The notes: generated by a model not told the origin, from the sequence alone. A stretch of 64,000 bases of DNA from Danxiaibacter flavus (GCF_041060425.1 NZ_JAULBC010000005.1:512367-576366), one strand, 5' to 3'; positions 45,790-53,786 are shown, numbered from the stretch's first letter. A program made the numbers and translations.

Positions 45790-45942
45790 ATGGTCAAAGA
45801 ATATCGAGTCTTAGGAGCCCCGAATGTCACAGAATTGCAGCTGCAAGTCAATTCTTTAATTATACAACATGTTGGATGGGAGCCATTTGGCTCATTAATT
45901 TACGTTGGCGATTTATTTTATCAAACGGTAGTCAGGCGGTAA
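45790..45942 (+). CDS. DUF1737-like 50-residue protein
   Basis: The frame KEYRVLG...LQVNSLIIQHVGWEPFGSLI...LFYQTVVRR closely follows the pattern of DUF1737 proteins (a YxVV start, a GWxPxGS turn and an end like FYQAMVR). These are small beta-alpha-beta proteins of unknown function, common in phages and bacteria. It starts at the ATG 45790 and lies alone between the structured repeat and the sigma factor gene. Confidence 0.65.
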   Translation: MVKEYRVLGAPNVTELQLQVNSLIIQHVGWEPFGSLIYVGDLFYQTVVRR

Positions 45943-46130
45943 AAGCAGTTTGATCGGTCTATTTGACGCCAATAAATACAGATGATTAGCTAGGCTTTTC
46001 ATGTGCGGCATATATCGTTTATTTTGTTGTAAAACCTAGTAGTTCACCGTCGCTTTGATTGATAGATTTTACAGTTAAACCTCGTCTCATTTGTTCAAAT
46101 GTTCTAACTTATAATCACAAAAAAAAGCTT

Positions 46131-46622
46131 ATGGAAATGTTGCAATTTTCCAACAAACTGCTGCAAAATGAAACCGCCTTAAAAAATCTAGCACTTCAAC
46201 TCACAAGAAATAGTCAAGATGCTGAAGACCTATTTCAAGAGACTTTTTGCAAAGCCTTAGAGTATCGAGAGAAGTATAGAAGTGATTCATGCCTAGGTGC
46301 TTGGCTGTACGTGATTATGAGAAACATTTTCATTAACATGTACCGCCGCAAAAAGCGATCTTTAAAATTATTTAGAACAGTTGCCGACAGTACTCCGGCG
46401 ATGAACTCAATTGAACTTAGTTATAGGTTAGATACTTGTGATCGGCCAATCAAATCGCAAATTGCCCAATTGCCAAACCACTACCAAACGCCACTGGTTT
46501 TGTACTTAGAGGGGTACAAATATTTAGAGATTTCAGAGCTATTAGCAGAACCGTTAGGCACAATTAAGGGTCGCATATTTTTTGCAAGGAAGATTTTGAA
46601 AAGTATAATCGAAAGAAGCTAG
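46131..46622 (+). CDS. ECF-type RNA polymerase sigma factor
   Basis: This 163-residue protein is read from the ATG at 46131; a TTG at 46059 would add 24 residues. Region 2 is seen in NSQDAEDLFQETFCKALEY and LGAWLYVIMRNIFINMYRRKKR. Region 4 is seen in IAQLPNHYQTPLVLYLEGYKYLEISELL...GTIKGRIFFARK. No anti-sigma gene is adjacent. A phage-borne ECF factor could turn on late or accessory promoters, perhaps those with GATTATwTTTG. The gene is followed by a strong terminator. Confidence 0.88.
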   Translation: MEMLQFSNKLLQNETALKNLALQLTRNSQDAEDLFQETFCKALEYREKYRSDSCLGAWLYVIMRNIFINMYRRKKRSLKLFRTVADSTPAMNSIELSYRLDTCDRPIKSQIAQLPNHYQTPLVLYLEGYKYLEISELLAEPLGTIKGRIFFARKILKSIIERS

Positions 46623-46665
46623 GGACATTTTATTTAAAGAATAATAGGTTCCCCAGTGTCAATCT

Positions 46666-46689
46666 GCCCACTTAAGAAGTGGGCTTTTT
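46666..46689 (+). terminator. Terminator of the sigma factor gene
   Basis: GCCCACTT-AAG-AAGTGGGC is a perfect 8-bp stem followed by TTTTT, 43 bp after the sigma-factor stop codon. Confidence 0.8.
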
Positions 46690-46912
46690 AGTACCAATTT
46701 TCCAGACTAAGAATAATATTAAAACTTATCTCAAGATCGTACATTCGCGTAGTTTTTTAAGGGTTTAGGGTTGAAAAAGGGGCGTTGGTTTTCCTCCGCC
46801 TCTATTTTTTTGCGTAATATTCATTGGCGCGCATTTTGCAATAAGTGATACGCTTGAAAATATTTAAAGGCAAGCAAAGGGGAATGCCTCATCAGTCTTG
46901 GTGAGGCTTTTT
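46690..46912 (+). other. Gene-free stretch with two more terminator-like hairpins
   Basis: No coding frame is supported between the sigma-factor terminator and the leftward genes. Two further plus-strand hairpins with T runs occur: GGGGCG/CGCCTC at 46779-46802 followed by TATTTTTTT, and GCCTCA/TGAGGC at 46886-46907 followed by TTTTT. Serial terminators without genes between them suggest one or two short RNAs. Confidence 0.4.
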
Positions 46913-47020
46913 GTTCAAATTAATGAACCTCTTGGCTTGCTAACTGTTAATAATAGTGGAATCGAAATATTTCCTTAACAAAGAATTGGAAAAGCCTGCC
47001 TCTTTTTTAGTTGCATAGAC

Positions 47021-47046
47021 AAAAAAGCCCGCACTTTCATGCGGGC
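47021..47046 (-). terminator. Terminator of the leftward lysogeny operon
   Basis: A 7-bp stem GCCCGCA/TGCGGGC is preceded on the plus strand by AAAAAA, which is the U tail on the minus strand. It lies 41 bp beyond the stop of the last leftward gene. Confidence 0.78.
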
Positions 47047-47086
47047 AGATGTAAATAGGTATTAAAAGTCAACCAAAAAGTTATTT

Positions 47087-47281
47087 TTATCTGATAGAAA
47101 TCTTTTGTTCGATTTTTGCGATTGAGTTTCGTATGTCCACGATCATGTGCATTGTATTTGTTGAATTCTTGGCGATGATATATTGACAATATGTTTGCAA
47201 ATCATCGTTCCAATTTTTCCCAGTTTCTTTTTTGAACTCAGTTTTCAAGTTCTCGAAAGCGTTCGTGTAGGTTAAACTCAT
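47087..47281 (-). CDS. Small helical protein, last gene of the repressor operon
   Basis: This 64-residue, charged and mainly helical protein (TNAFENLKTEFKKETGKNW) starts 33 bases after the protease stop and is followed by a good terminator, which supports it as a real gene. No family recognised. Its pairing with the secreted protease is only by position. Confidence 0.55.
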   Translation of the reverse strand: MSLTYTNAFENLKTEFKKETGKNWNDDLQTYCQYIIAKNSTNTMHMIVDIRNSIAKIEQKISIR

Positions 47282-47314
47282 TGGTTTGTAATTTTGAATT
47301 TTAAATAATGAGAT

Positions 47315-48079
47315 TTATAAATTTAGCCCTTTGATAGCAAGTACTTGTTTTATGTCAGTAGCATACATAAGACCACTATTTTCGTAAGTTGTATCTTTTT
47401 TTCCATTGTTGCGCTCGATTACATTCATTTGGTTGATATATCCACCGACAATACCAATAATCTCCCATTTATTTCTATAGTAGTTGTAATAAATCACTGG
47501 GCCGCCAGAATAGCCATACGTGTTATTTGCGCTGATGAATAGCAGATCATTACCGTTGGCGCTATTAAAGCCCGAGAATATCCCCTTATTCACCAAAGGA
47601 AGTGGATGAGCAAAAATTTTATTCGTGGCTATAGTTTGAAAATTTAGCGGATATCCGAGAAACGCCATATCCTGACCTAACACAGTTCTGCTTTCCCAAA
47701 TTTGATGTGGCCGCTGGGGGAGTTTTTGGTAAAGCTTAATTACGGCAATGTCAGTAAGCGTATCCTTATAAAAAACATGGCCATGGGCTGTTTTCCAAGA
47801 ATCTTCGTGATACATAGTAATGGTACAAGTATCCCCATTCTTAAGCTTGCGTATCCGGTCTTTAAACAAATGAAGTGCTGTAATAATGTGTATGACTGAA
47901 TCTTTTCCTACATGGAGAACTCCAGAAACTGTTGACCCATCTATTCTTAACTGGACGGTTCTCTCGAAAAACATATTCGGAATTCCTTTGTCTGCGGCTA
48001 TTGCCGGCAATGACTCATCGCTTTGAGAATAAACTGAGAAGGCTTTAAAAAGGCATAGAATTACAAGGAAGTGTTTCAT
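47315..48079 (-). CDS. Secreted trypsin-like serine protease (second of two)
   Basis: This 254-residue protein has an N-terminal signal peptide (MKHFLVILCLFKAFSVYSQ) and a full triad: His in IHIITALHLF, Asp in TLTDIAVIKL and Ser in TYGYSGGPVIY. It should act in the periplasm or outside. It lies eight bases after a small XRE gene in the operon headed by the phage repressor, so it is probably made in lysogens. The other prophage protease at 43417 is of the same class but distinct in sequence. Confidence 0.82.
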   Translation of the reverse strand: MKHFLVILCLFKAFSVYSQSDESLPAIAADKGIPNMFFERTVQLRIDGSTVSGVLHVGKDSVIHIITALHLFKDRIRKLKNGDTCTITMYHEDSWKTAHGHVFYKDTLTDIAVIKLYQKLPQRPHQIWESRTVLGQDMAFLGYPLNFQTIATNKIFAHPLPLVNKGIFSGFNSANGNDLLFISANNTYGYSGGPVIYYNYYRNKWEIIGIVGGYINQMNVIERNNGKKDTTYENSGLMYATDIKQVLAIKGLNL

Positions 48080-48086
48080 ATGGTTG

Positions 48087-48380
48087 TTATTTGTTTTTTT
48101 CTTTTTCTAATACTCTCACTGCCTCCTTGAGCATATCCATTCCAGACTGCTTTGTTTTATGATCAAAAAACCAATCCATGCTTCTATTCATGAGTTTGGC
48201 TGCTGCAAATATTTGTTCTATTGTAAATCCCCTGGTGCCAAGGCGAATGTTACGGATGTTTGATTGCTGGATCCCGATCTTTTCGCACCATTCTGCCTGG
48301 GAGGCCACCACCTTTTCAGCTAAGGCAATATCCATTAGATCAAACATGCGCTGGTTCCATATGGTGAGTTTTGGCTTCAC
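48087..48380 (-). CDS. Small XRE-type DNA-binding protein
   Basis: This 97-residue protein has a Cro/C1-like helix-turn-helix at residues ~22-72 (VVASQAEWCEKIGIQQSNIRNI...FTIEQIFAAAKLMNRSMDWFF). It adjoins the upstream gene's stop without a gap and precedes the protease by six bases. As a second regulator within the repressor operon it may control the operon's distal genes. Confidence 0.75.
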   Translation of the reverse strand: MKPKLTIWNQRMFDLMDIALAEKVVASQAEWCEKIGIQQSNIRNIRLGTRGFTIEQIFAAAKLMNRSMDWFFDHKTKQSGMDMLKEAVRVLEKEKNK

Positions 48381-48740
48381 TTAGTTACTTTGTATTGTTT
48401 GCATTGAATGAAATCCAAAGAAGCCGCCGGCGTCTAAGAAATCATTTGTTTCTTTTGATTTCATAAACTCTGTACAATATTCAACATGGTCAGCTATGTC
48501 GCAGAAGAATACGCCCTGAACAATGCGGGGTTTAAAGGCAAGCAGAAAACCAAAATATTGATCGGCCTGGTCTTCTGTAATATCTGGGATTAGCTCGATG
48601 ATTGTCTGCATGCTTACTAATTCATCAGTATCATTAACATGATGCAAAAGGTTGTCCAAGTGAGCAGCATCTTCAATTGTCAGCCTCAGGTCCATGAGCT
48701 GATTTAAGTTGAAATAGTATCTAAGTTTGTCTTCAAGCAT
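48381..48740 (-). CDS. Unknown acidic helical protein
   Basis: This 119-residue protein is strongly acidic and helical (LRLTIEDAAHLDNLLHHVNDTDELVSM). There is no signal peptide and no membrane segment. Tightly packed in the operon, with three bases to the upstream gene and none to the next. No family is recognised. Confidence 0.6.
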   Translation of the reverse strand: MLEDKLRYYFNLNQLMDLRLTIEDAAHLDNLLHHVNDTDELVSMQTIIELIPDITEDQADQYFGFLLAFKPRIVQGVFFCDIADHVEYCTEFMKSKETNDFLDAGGFFGFHSMQTIQSN

Positions 48741-48743
48741 AGT

Positions 48744-48977
48744 TTAAAGTCTTTCCAGTATTTGCCACTTTAAGTAAAATAAATCATTTTTCACGGACTC
48801 TAAAGATGTGGTTTTGCCGCCGTTATCTCTTTCTTTAGCAATTGAAATATCTATTTCCTCAATTGCACCTTCAATATCTTTTAAGTGTTCTTCTAGTGAA
48901 ATGTTTTGCATCACGTCCATAAATACACGTTTATAAGCGCTGCGCACATTTTCTGCTTGCTGTTCGTCGGGATTCAT
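48744..48977 (-). CDS. Unknown small helical protein
   Basis: I chose the ATG at 48977; the frame is open to 49061, but that part overlaps the upstream gene and encodes out-of-character hydrophobic residues. The 77-residue product is helical and acidic (NISLEEHLKDIEGAIEEIDIS). It may pair with one of its neighbours. Function unknown. Confidence 0.55.
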   Translation of the reverse strand: MNPDEQQAENVRSAYKRVFMDVMQNISLEEHLKDIEGAIEEIDISIAKERDNGGKTTSLESVKNDLFYLKWQILERL

Positions 48978-48979
48978 AA

Positions 48980-49426
48980 TTAGTGCCTTTTTGCGGTAAT
49001 ACAGAAGTATGTAAGCCCAGCCAGGAAAACAAATAAAACACTGTATAAAACCCTTCTCCAAAACAGCTCGGATTGTTGATCGGCAGCGGTTGCTTGTACT
49101 ACTGCTTTATTGCCTGTAAGTACATTTCCCAAATTGCTTAAGAAAAACTCTTGAAGGTCGCTAATTATGCCTATAGCCAAATTGCTTCCAACTGTATTAT
49201 AAACTTCAAATACACAATTCGTTGAGTCTTCGCTGGCCTTGTGTAGGGTTATATTGATTAACGCGGTATTTAATCCCTTGACAACCGAAATTCTGTAAGT
49301 ATTAAACAGGGCATTATGGTCTAAAATCCTGAAACCAGGTATAGCACATGTTTCTTTTATTGCCTGATTAATTTTGTCGATGTTGAATTGCAAAAGCAGT
49401 TCTCTTTTAGGAGCTTGAGTAATCAT
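48980..49426 (-). CDS. C-terminally membrane-anchored unknown protein
   Basis: This 148-residue protein has a soluble domain of ~115 residues and a single C-terminal transmembrane segment (VLYSVLFVFLAGLTYFCITA) ending in KRH, so the domain probably faces the cytoplasm. No family recognised. It lies between a lipoprotein gene and small helical genes in the repressor operon. Confidence 0.6.
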   Translation of the reverse strand: MITQAPKRELLLQFNIDKINQAIKETCAIPGFRILDHNALFNTYRISVVKGLNTALINITLHKASEDSTNCVFEVYNTVGSNLAIGIISDLQEFFLSNLGNVLTGNKAVVQATAADQQSELFWRRVLYSVLFVFLAGLTYFCITAKRH

Positions 49427-49477
49427 ATGGTAATTGTTATATGTTTTTAAAGGTTCAAAAGTTTCTTTTTCTTGGCG

Positions 49478-50002
49478 TCAGATCACCTGCTCTGCAACTT
49501 GCTTTTCAAATACCTTGGTGCTTATAGCTCGACTTCTATTTGTTTTAGATAAATTAACGCTTGTGTTGCCAACTGCATAAAAGCTTGAGATATTTGAAAC
49601 GTTAATCAGATTTATATTTACCGTTGTGGTGCTATCCTGGTTTCTCTTCACAAAAATGTTCCACTCAATGTTGCCTTCTTTAGCATACAAGTATTTTCCG
49701 CTTGCAGGATCATAAATCTTTTGTATTACAGCCCATGCTTTTGGGTTAAGTAAATTACCGTTTTTATCCTCGGTTGTTACAGGAGCGGCTGTATTTTCGG
49801 CAACAATTAATCCACTGCTTTTGTCTATTATTTTTATACCAATACCTTGCTTTGCAAACATTTCAATTACTCTTCCCCAAACTGTTTCAAAGTCAGATTT
49901 GGAAACGACTTCAAAAGGCTTTGTGTCGTAAGTGTTTTTTAATGGTACGGCTTTAGGAGAGCATGCAGAAAGTAATAAGATAAGAGCAAGTATTCTTTTC
50001 AT
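49478..50002 (-). CDS. Lipoprotein in the repressor operon
   Basis: This 174-residue protein has a short lipoprotein signal with lipobox LLSAC (Cys near residue 14). The mature part includes FETVWGRVIEMFAKQGIGIKIID and SGLIVAEN, a pattern of BamC-like or DUF4136-like lipoprotein folds in which an alpha/beta domain binds other envelope proteins. It starts 49 bases after the repressor stop, so it is likely co-expressed in lysogens. It might modify the envelope or block phage entry. Confidence 0.65.
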   Translation of the reverse strand: MKRILALILLLSACSPKAVPLKNTYDTKPFEVVSKSDFETVWGRVIEMFAKQGIGIKIIDKSSGLIVAENTAAPVTTEDKNGNLLNPKAWAVIQKIYDPASGKYLYAKEGNIEWNIFVKRNQDSTTTVNINLINVSNISSFYAVGNTSVNLSKTNRSRAISTKVFEKQVAEQVI

Positions 50003-50051
50003 TTATAAAAGTGTTTTATGGTTGATAATTCAGTCAATTTATTGTATAGGG

Positions 50052-50777
50052 TTATACAGTTACTTCAAATTTTTTCGGGGGCGCCATTTCCCAATCCATT
50101 TTGCGTTTCACCTGCCACAACTCCTTTACGTCTCCAATATGTAAAACAAACTGAGGGTAGAACTCTTCATTGTCGCTGATGACCGCAAATTCTGTCGCGC
50201 TTTTTTTAAACAACCTCTTAAGCATAATGCGATCTTCGGTGACTACAACATACACATAAAAGTTAGCAATGTGATCATAAGACTCATGTTCAACAAATTC
50301 ACAAAATACATGATAACCTTGTTTTAGTGTAGGTTCCATACTGTCTCCATCGACTTCAAAAATGCGATAACGCTCCCCTCGATAAGGCATGCCAGGGATA
50401 TAGATTTTCTGTAGGGACTTCACGAATACTGGATTAAGATAGTGCTTTGAGTAGCCTGCCTGAGCACTTATGGGTACGAAAATAATGCCCTCTTGTTCAG
50501 GGTCCGTTTCAATCTTCGGTTTACGGATGGATTTTTCTTCAGCCGTCAAATTTCTGCCTATAATCGTTTCAAAGCTCGTTCCTGTAATTTCTGATATTTT
50601 CGTCAAAGTATCAAAGTCAGGGACGATTCGACGTTCATATTCGGCATAGGTTGATCTTTTAATTCCAAGTTTTACAGCAATTTCTTCCTGCGTTAAGCCA
50701 GCTAACTGTCTAGCAATCTTGATATTAATTAATATTTGCAACTCTGTTTCAGAAATATTTTCTGATTTTTTCATCAT
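50052..50777 (-). CDS. Phage repressor, XRE domain plus S24 LexA-like peptidase
   Basis: This is a 241-residue protein. An N-terminal helix-turn-helix (residues ~14-65: IARQLAGLTQEEIAVKLGIKR) is followed by a C-terminal S24 domain. The self-cleavage site is Ala107-Gly108 in SAQAGYS, the nucleophile is Ser146 in GDSMEPT and the general base is Lys187 in MLKRL. All catalytic parts are present, so the protein should cleave itself upon DNA damage and induce the prophage. It faces the early gene at 50850 across a 72-bp region with a palindromic operator. Confidence 0.9.
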   Translation of the reverse strand: MMKKSENISETELQILINIKIARQLAGLTQEEIAVKLGIKRSTYAEYERRIVPDFDTLTKISEITGTSFETIIGRNLTAEEKSIRKPKIETDPEQEGIIFVPISAQAGYSKHYLNPVFVKSLQKIYIPGMPYRGERYRIFEVDGDSMEPTLKQGYHVFCEFVEHESYDHIANFYVYVVVTEDRIMLKRLFKKSATEFAVISDNEEFYPQFVLHIGDVKELWQVKRKMDWEMAPPKKFEVTV

Positions 50778-50790
50778 TTAATTCGATTAT

Positions 50791-50814
50791 GACGAAAATT
50801 TCGTCTTAAATTTG
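50791..50814 (+). promoter_or_regulatory. Operator and early rightward promoter
   Basis: GACGAAAATTTCGTC (50791-50805) is a perfect 15-bp palindrome and the only strong one between repressor and early genes. One base later begins TAAATTTG (50807-50814), a TAnnTTTG -7 box. Repressor bound to the palindrome would block polymerase directly. A half-site, TTTCGTC, is seen inside the repressor gene near 50600. Confidence 0.72.
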
Positions 50815-50849
50815 TTCTAGCAAAACGCTAAAGCAAAATAATAAAAATT

Positions 50850-51089
50850 ATGGCAAAGCAAAGAATATCAGATAAAGCATGCGAGGCTATACTCATGGAT
50901 AATGAATTAGGGCTGGCTGTATGCGAAGAATTAGGAGTACGTTTTTCGGCACTGCCATCATATCTGATTCGCAGGTCGCCCAGTCTTACTTATTTCAACG
51001 TGGTTCAAGTTATTGCTGACAAAACAGGAATGTCTTTCGGTGAGATACTGGAGAATAAGGTTGAGAAAACAAATGTAGTAAACGCTTAA
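50850..51089 (+). CDS. Early regulator (Cro/CII-like position)
   Basis: This 79-residue protein is the first gene rightward from the operator. It is helical with a possible helix-turn-helix (LAVCEELGVRFSALPSYLIRRSPSLTYFNVVQVIADKTG). By position it is the Cro- or CII-like protein that opposes the repressor. The sequence match is weak. Confidence 0.6.
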   Translation: MAKQRISDKACEAILMDNELGLAVCEELGVRFSALPSYLIRRSPSLTYFNVVQVIADKTGMSFGEILENKVEKTNVVNA

Positions 51090-51187
51090 TGTTTTTACAA
51101 CAATAATGGATTAAAATTTAATCTTCCCGATTGGCAAACACTAACGTTCGAGTCGTTAACGGGAGCATCACCATAATAATATTGATC

Positions 51188-51307
51188 ATGAAAATAGCTG
51201 TATTAATTGCGGCCTATCCACTTATTGTCCTAACTATCCTGATGTTCTTCAAGGCCGGCAGGAAGTATGACGCGTCAATCGAAAAGACTCATAACACAAC
51301 ACTTTAA
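51188..51307 (+). CDS. Tiny single-pass membrane protein
   Basis: This 39-residue frame starts at the ATG 51188 and has one strong hydrophobic segment (VLIAAYPLIVLTILMFF) followed by basic residues. It ends 11 bases before the next gene. Small membrane proteins in early operons can be signalling or exclusion factors; support here is only its composition and position. Confidence 0.4.
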   Translation: MKIAVLIAAYPLIVLTILMFFKAGRKYDASIEKTHNTTL

Positions 51308-51318
51308 AACCTTGACAT

Positions 51319-51609
51319 ATGAACTTATATCAAAAAGAAATCGATCAAATCCATTCACCACTCGGGATGGTGCCGGCAACTGAAAAGAAAACTCATCTGG
51401 AGGCCTTTCATGAAGGGTTTAAAATTTCCGGCGTAGTACAGTCCGGAGCATTTGCCAACTGTTACGTGTACAAAACACTACCTGGTCAGTGTGAAGTAAA
51501 AGCCCTTATTGCCAATCGCATAATCAAGGAGTTGGGGCTTCCGGTTGTGGCAATCGCTACAACGTTTCAAACAAGAGATTCTTTTATTGTTCAATACTTA
51601 TACAACTAA
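51319..51609 (+). CDS. Early phage protein, unknown
   Basis: This 96-residue protein of mixed alpha/beta type is two bases before the next gene. A stretch SGVVQSGAFANCYVYKTLPG is typical of small uncharacterised phage proteins. Part of the early rightward operon. Confidence 0.55.
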   Translation: MNLYQKEIDQIHSPLGMVPATEKKTHLEAFHEGFKISGVVQSGAFANCYVYKTLPGQCEVKALIANRIIKELGLPVVAIATTFQTRDSFIVQYLYN

Positions 51610-51611
51610 TT

Positions 51612-52103
51612 ATGGAAACCGCAACTATAACAAATCAGCAACATTGCGAGCAGCTTAAAGCGCTTAATTGGCTTGCTTCTCCAATTGAATCCGATAAGAC
51701 TTTCGAGGAAATTGGACAGATGGCCAGGGAGGGAATGGCAGCCGAAGAAACGCCTGTTTCTAAAAGAGGTTGGATATCGCAAACGGCAAATACTGCTAAA
51801 CTCCGGGTAGCTCTATCATTAGTGATTATTGACGCAATGGGAGGTGGTGATGATGATGATCCAGCGCTATTGTTCTGGAAAATTGGCAAATGGTTTAAGG
51901 CCTATGTTGCAAGCAGTGAGTTTTCAAAACTTGACAGTGAGTCGAGGCAAGATGCAGTGGCGAATTACACTCAGGTATCCAAAATATTCAGTCGCCTCGA
52001 AACAATCGTTGACGAATGTTATCCTTTCCAAGATGACATCAGCAAACTAATGGATCAACTTCCGGAAACTTTCACATACGAGACTCTCACCTCCGAAGAT
52101 TAA
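51612..52103 (+). CDS. Early phage protein, unknown
   Basis: This 163-residue acidic protein has a DDDDP run in the middle and helical flanks. No signal, membrane segment or catalytic motif is seen. Belongs to the early operon; role unknown. Confidence 0.55.
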   Translation: METATITNQQHCEQLKALNWLASPIESDKTFEEIGQMAREGMAAEETPVSKRGWISQTANTAKLRVALSLVIIDAMGGGDDDDPALLFWKIGKWFKAYVASSEFSKLDSESRQDAVANYTQVSKIFSRLETIVDECYPFQDDISKLMDQLPETFTYETLTSED

Positions 52104-52125
52104 TCATTATTCAATTCAAAATAAT

Positions 52126-52686
52126 ATGCAAAACAAAAAACACATTGCGCCAGCTGCGCAAGATAAATCTATTGCCAGGCAGGCGATCCAAGGAATGGTT
52201 GCAGAGGCAGATAGTCAAACAACCGTTTCAGAATCGGTGGTAATTACTCGTGATGAACTGGCTCGTTATAAAGTAATGGAAAAAATGTGTGAAAGCATGG
52301 TTTCTAACTTTAGAAGCGGTATGAAGCTCAATCATTACACGAATTATGCAGAGGGATGGTCCGTCGATAAAATATGCGACTTTTTCTCAAGCCACGCCTT
52401 CCGTGAAATGGTCGCCTTATATGCGAATACATATGACGTATTCATTGCCACAGGGATGGACGATTATGTAGATCATCTGATGACAGGTCTGAAGCATATG
52501 ATTTGCGGGGTTATTGACAAGGACGAAGAAGTGAGTGAATATTTGGAGGTCAATAGGCTGCGTTTGGGAAATATGATCCAGACGAATAATGAAATCATAA
52601 GATTCTTAAATAGCTCTGAGCAAATCGTCAGGCATGCAAGGTATTGTTTTGAAAATTTTAGAAATAAAAACAGCGAAGATGAATAG
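52126..52686 (+). CDS. Early phage protein, unknown
   Basis: This 186-residue soluble helical protein carries an RDELARYKVMEKMCESM helix and a WSVDKICDFFSSHAFREMV region. It overlaps the next gene by 8 bp. No family recognised; perhaps an accessory to replication, which starts two genes later. Confidence 0.55.
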   Translation: MQNKKHIAPAAQDKSIARQAIQGMVAEADSQTTVSESVVITRDELARYKVMEKMCESMVSNFRSGMKLNHYTNYAEGWSVDKICDFFSSHAFREMVALYANTYDVFIATGMDDYVDHLMTGLKHMICGVIDKDEEVSEYLEVNRLRLGNMIQTNNEIIRFLNSSEQIVRHARYCFENFRNKNSEDE

Positions 52687-52945
52687 TTGTCGTGAAGTCA
52701 TTGCCTTGGAATATAGTCCATCCCAAAATGCATTTCACTCCTGCAACCTGATGGATTCGTTAATTAAAAACAGAGAGGCATTACTAAGAAAGGCCAGAAC
52801 AGACTATGTTTTGATTGGAATATATGATAATTACGAACGAATGGATCAGGCGGTAATTGAGTTCAGAAATCTCCTTACAGTGAAAGGAGTGATTAGTCGA
52901 CCTATGAGTGATACGACGATCGATGATTTATTAAGCAGCATGTAG
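52679..52945 (+). CDS. Small early protein
   Basis: I chose the ATG at 52679; an upstream start at 52634 would overlap the previous gene by ~50 bp. The 88-residue product includes TDYVLIGIYDNYERMDQAVI, an alpha/beta pattern. No family recognised. Confidence 0.5.
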   Translation: MNSCREVIALEYSPSQNAFHSCNLMDSLIKNREALLRKARTDYVLIGIYDNYERMDQAVIEFRNLLTVKGVISRPMSDTTIDDLLSSM

Positions 52946-52973
52946 ACTTAAGTTTTCACCTCCAATATTTTTT

Positions 52974-53786
52974 ATGCCGGATTATAACAGAATATGGTTC
53001 CCGTTATATGTGTCAGATTATTTAAGTGATTCCAATGTCCAGTCCTTAACAATGGAAGAAGAAGGTGTTTATGTTAGGCTTCTGACTATATGTTGGAAGG
53101 AAGACGGTATTCCGAACGACAGAGAACGACTTCGATTACTTTGTAAAGGTGTGAAGGCAAAAGTCATAGAAAATGTGATGAGGCTCTTCTATGTGGATGC
53201 AAATGATAATACCAAACTGAGGAATAAAAGGTTAGAAAAGGAAAAAGAGAAGGCTGCAAAATTTAAACAACTGCAGAGTGAAAAGGGCATAGCATCAGCT
53301 AAAAAAAGAAAGCAAAAAATGTTTGAAAAAGAGCTTATGCAGGCTGGTGAATTATTAACCGATGAGGCAGCCGAATGCATGACCGAAAATGAACCGCGGT
53401 TGAATTTCGGTTGTAATTCGGTTGACGTTCGGTATATACCGCAACCCAACTTATCACAGTCACAGTCACATTCACATAGAGAGAGAGAAACAGAGAGAGA
53501 TTTGAACCCGCCCCCACAAGTCGAGTCGGAAAGCCCAACTATCCAACAGGTCAAGGAAGCGTTTTTCCTCAAGCGGCCCGTTCACTGGACGCCGCAAAAA
53601 ACCACTCAAGAAGCTGAAAAATTTTTCTATCACTACGAGTCCGTAGGCTGGGTTATCAATGGCCAGTTGATAAAACTCTGGCAGGCGAGGGTTCCTGTTT
53701 GGATAAGTAACGACGCAAACAGAGAGCAGTTTAAATCTAAAAGCTCAGAAGTGCCAACGGCTCAGCCAAAAATTGTCATAGCGTAA
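52974..53786 (+). CDS. DUF1376 phage replication protein
   Basis: This 270-residue protein opens with RIWFPLYVSDYLSDSNVQSLTMEEEGVYVRLL, the hallmark of DUF1376 proteins (WxPxYxxDYLxDT, then EExGxYxRLL). These are DnaD/initiator-like proteins of phage replication modules. A lysine-rich region and a low-complexity linker follow, with TQEAEKFFYHYESVGW near the end. It ends two bases before the dnaB gene and probably loads the helicase. Confidence 0.85.
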   Translation: MPDYNRIWFPLYVSDYLSDSNVQSLTMEEEGVYVRLLTICWKEDGIPNDRERLRLLCKGVKAKVIENVMRLFYVDANDNTKLRNKRLEKEKEKAAKFKQLQSEKGIASAKKRKQKMFEKELMQAGELLTDEAAECMTENEPRLNFGCNSVDVRYIPQPNLSQSQSHSHRERETERDLNPPPQVESESPTIQQVKEAFFLKRPVHWTPQKTTQEAEKFFYHYESVGWVINGQLIKLWQARVPVWISNDANREQFKSKSSEVPTAQPKIVIA

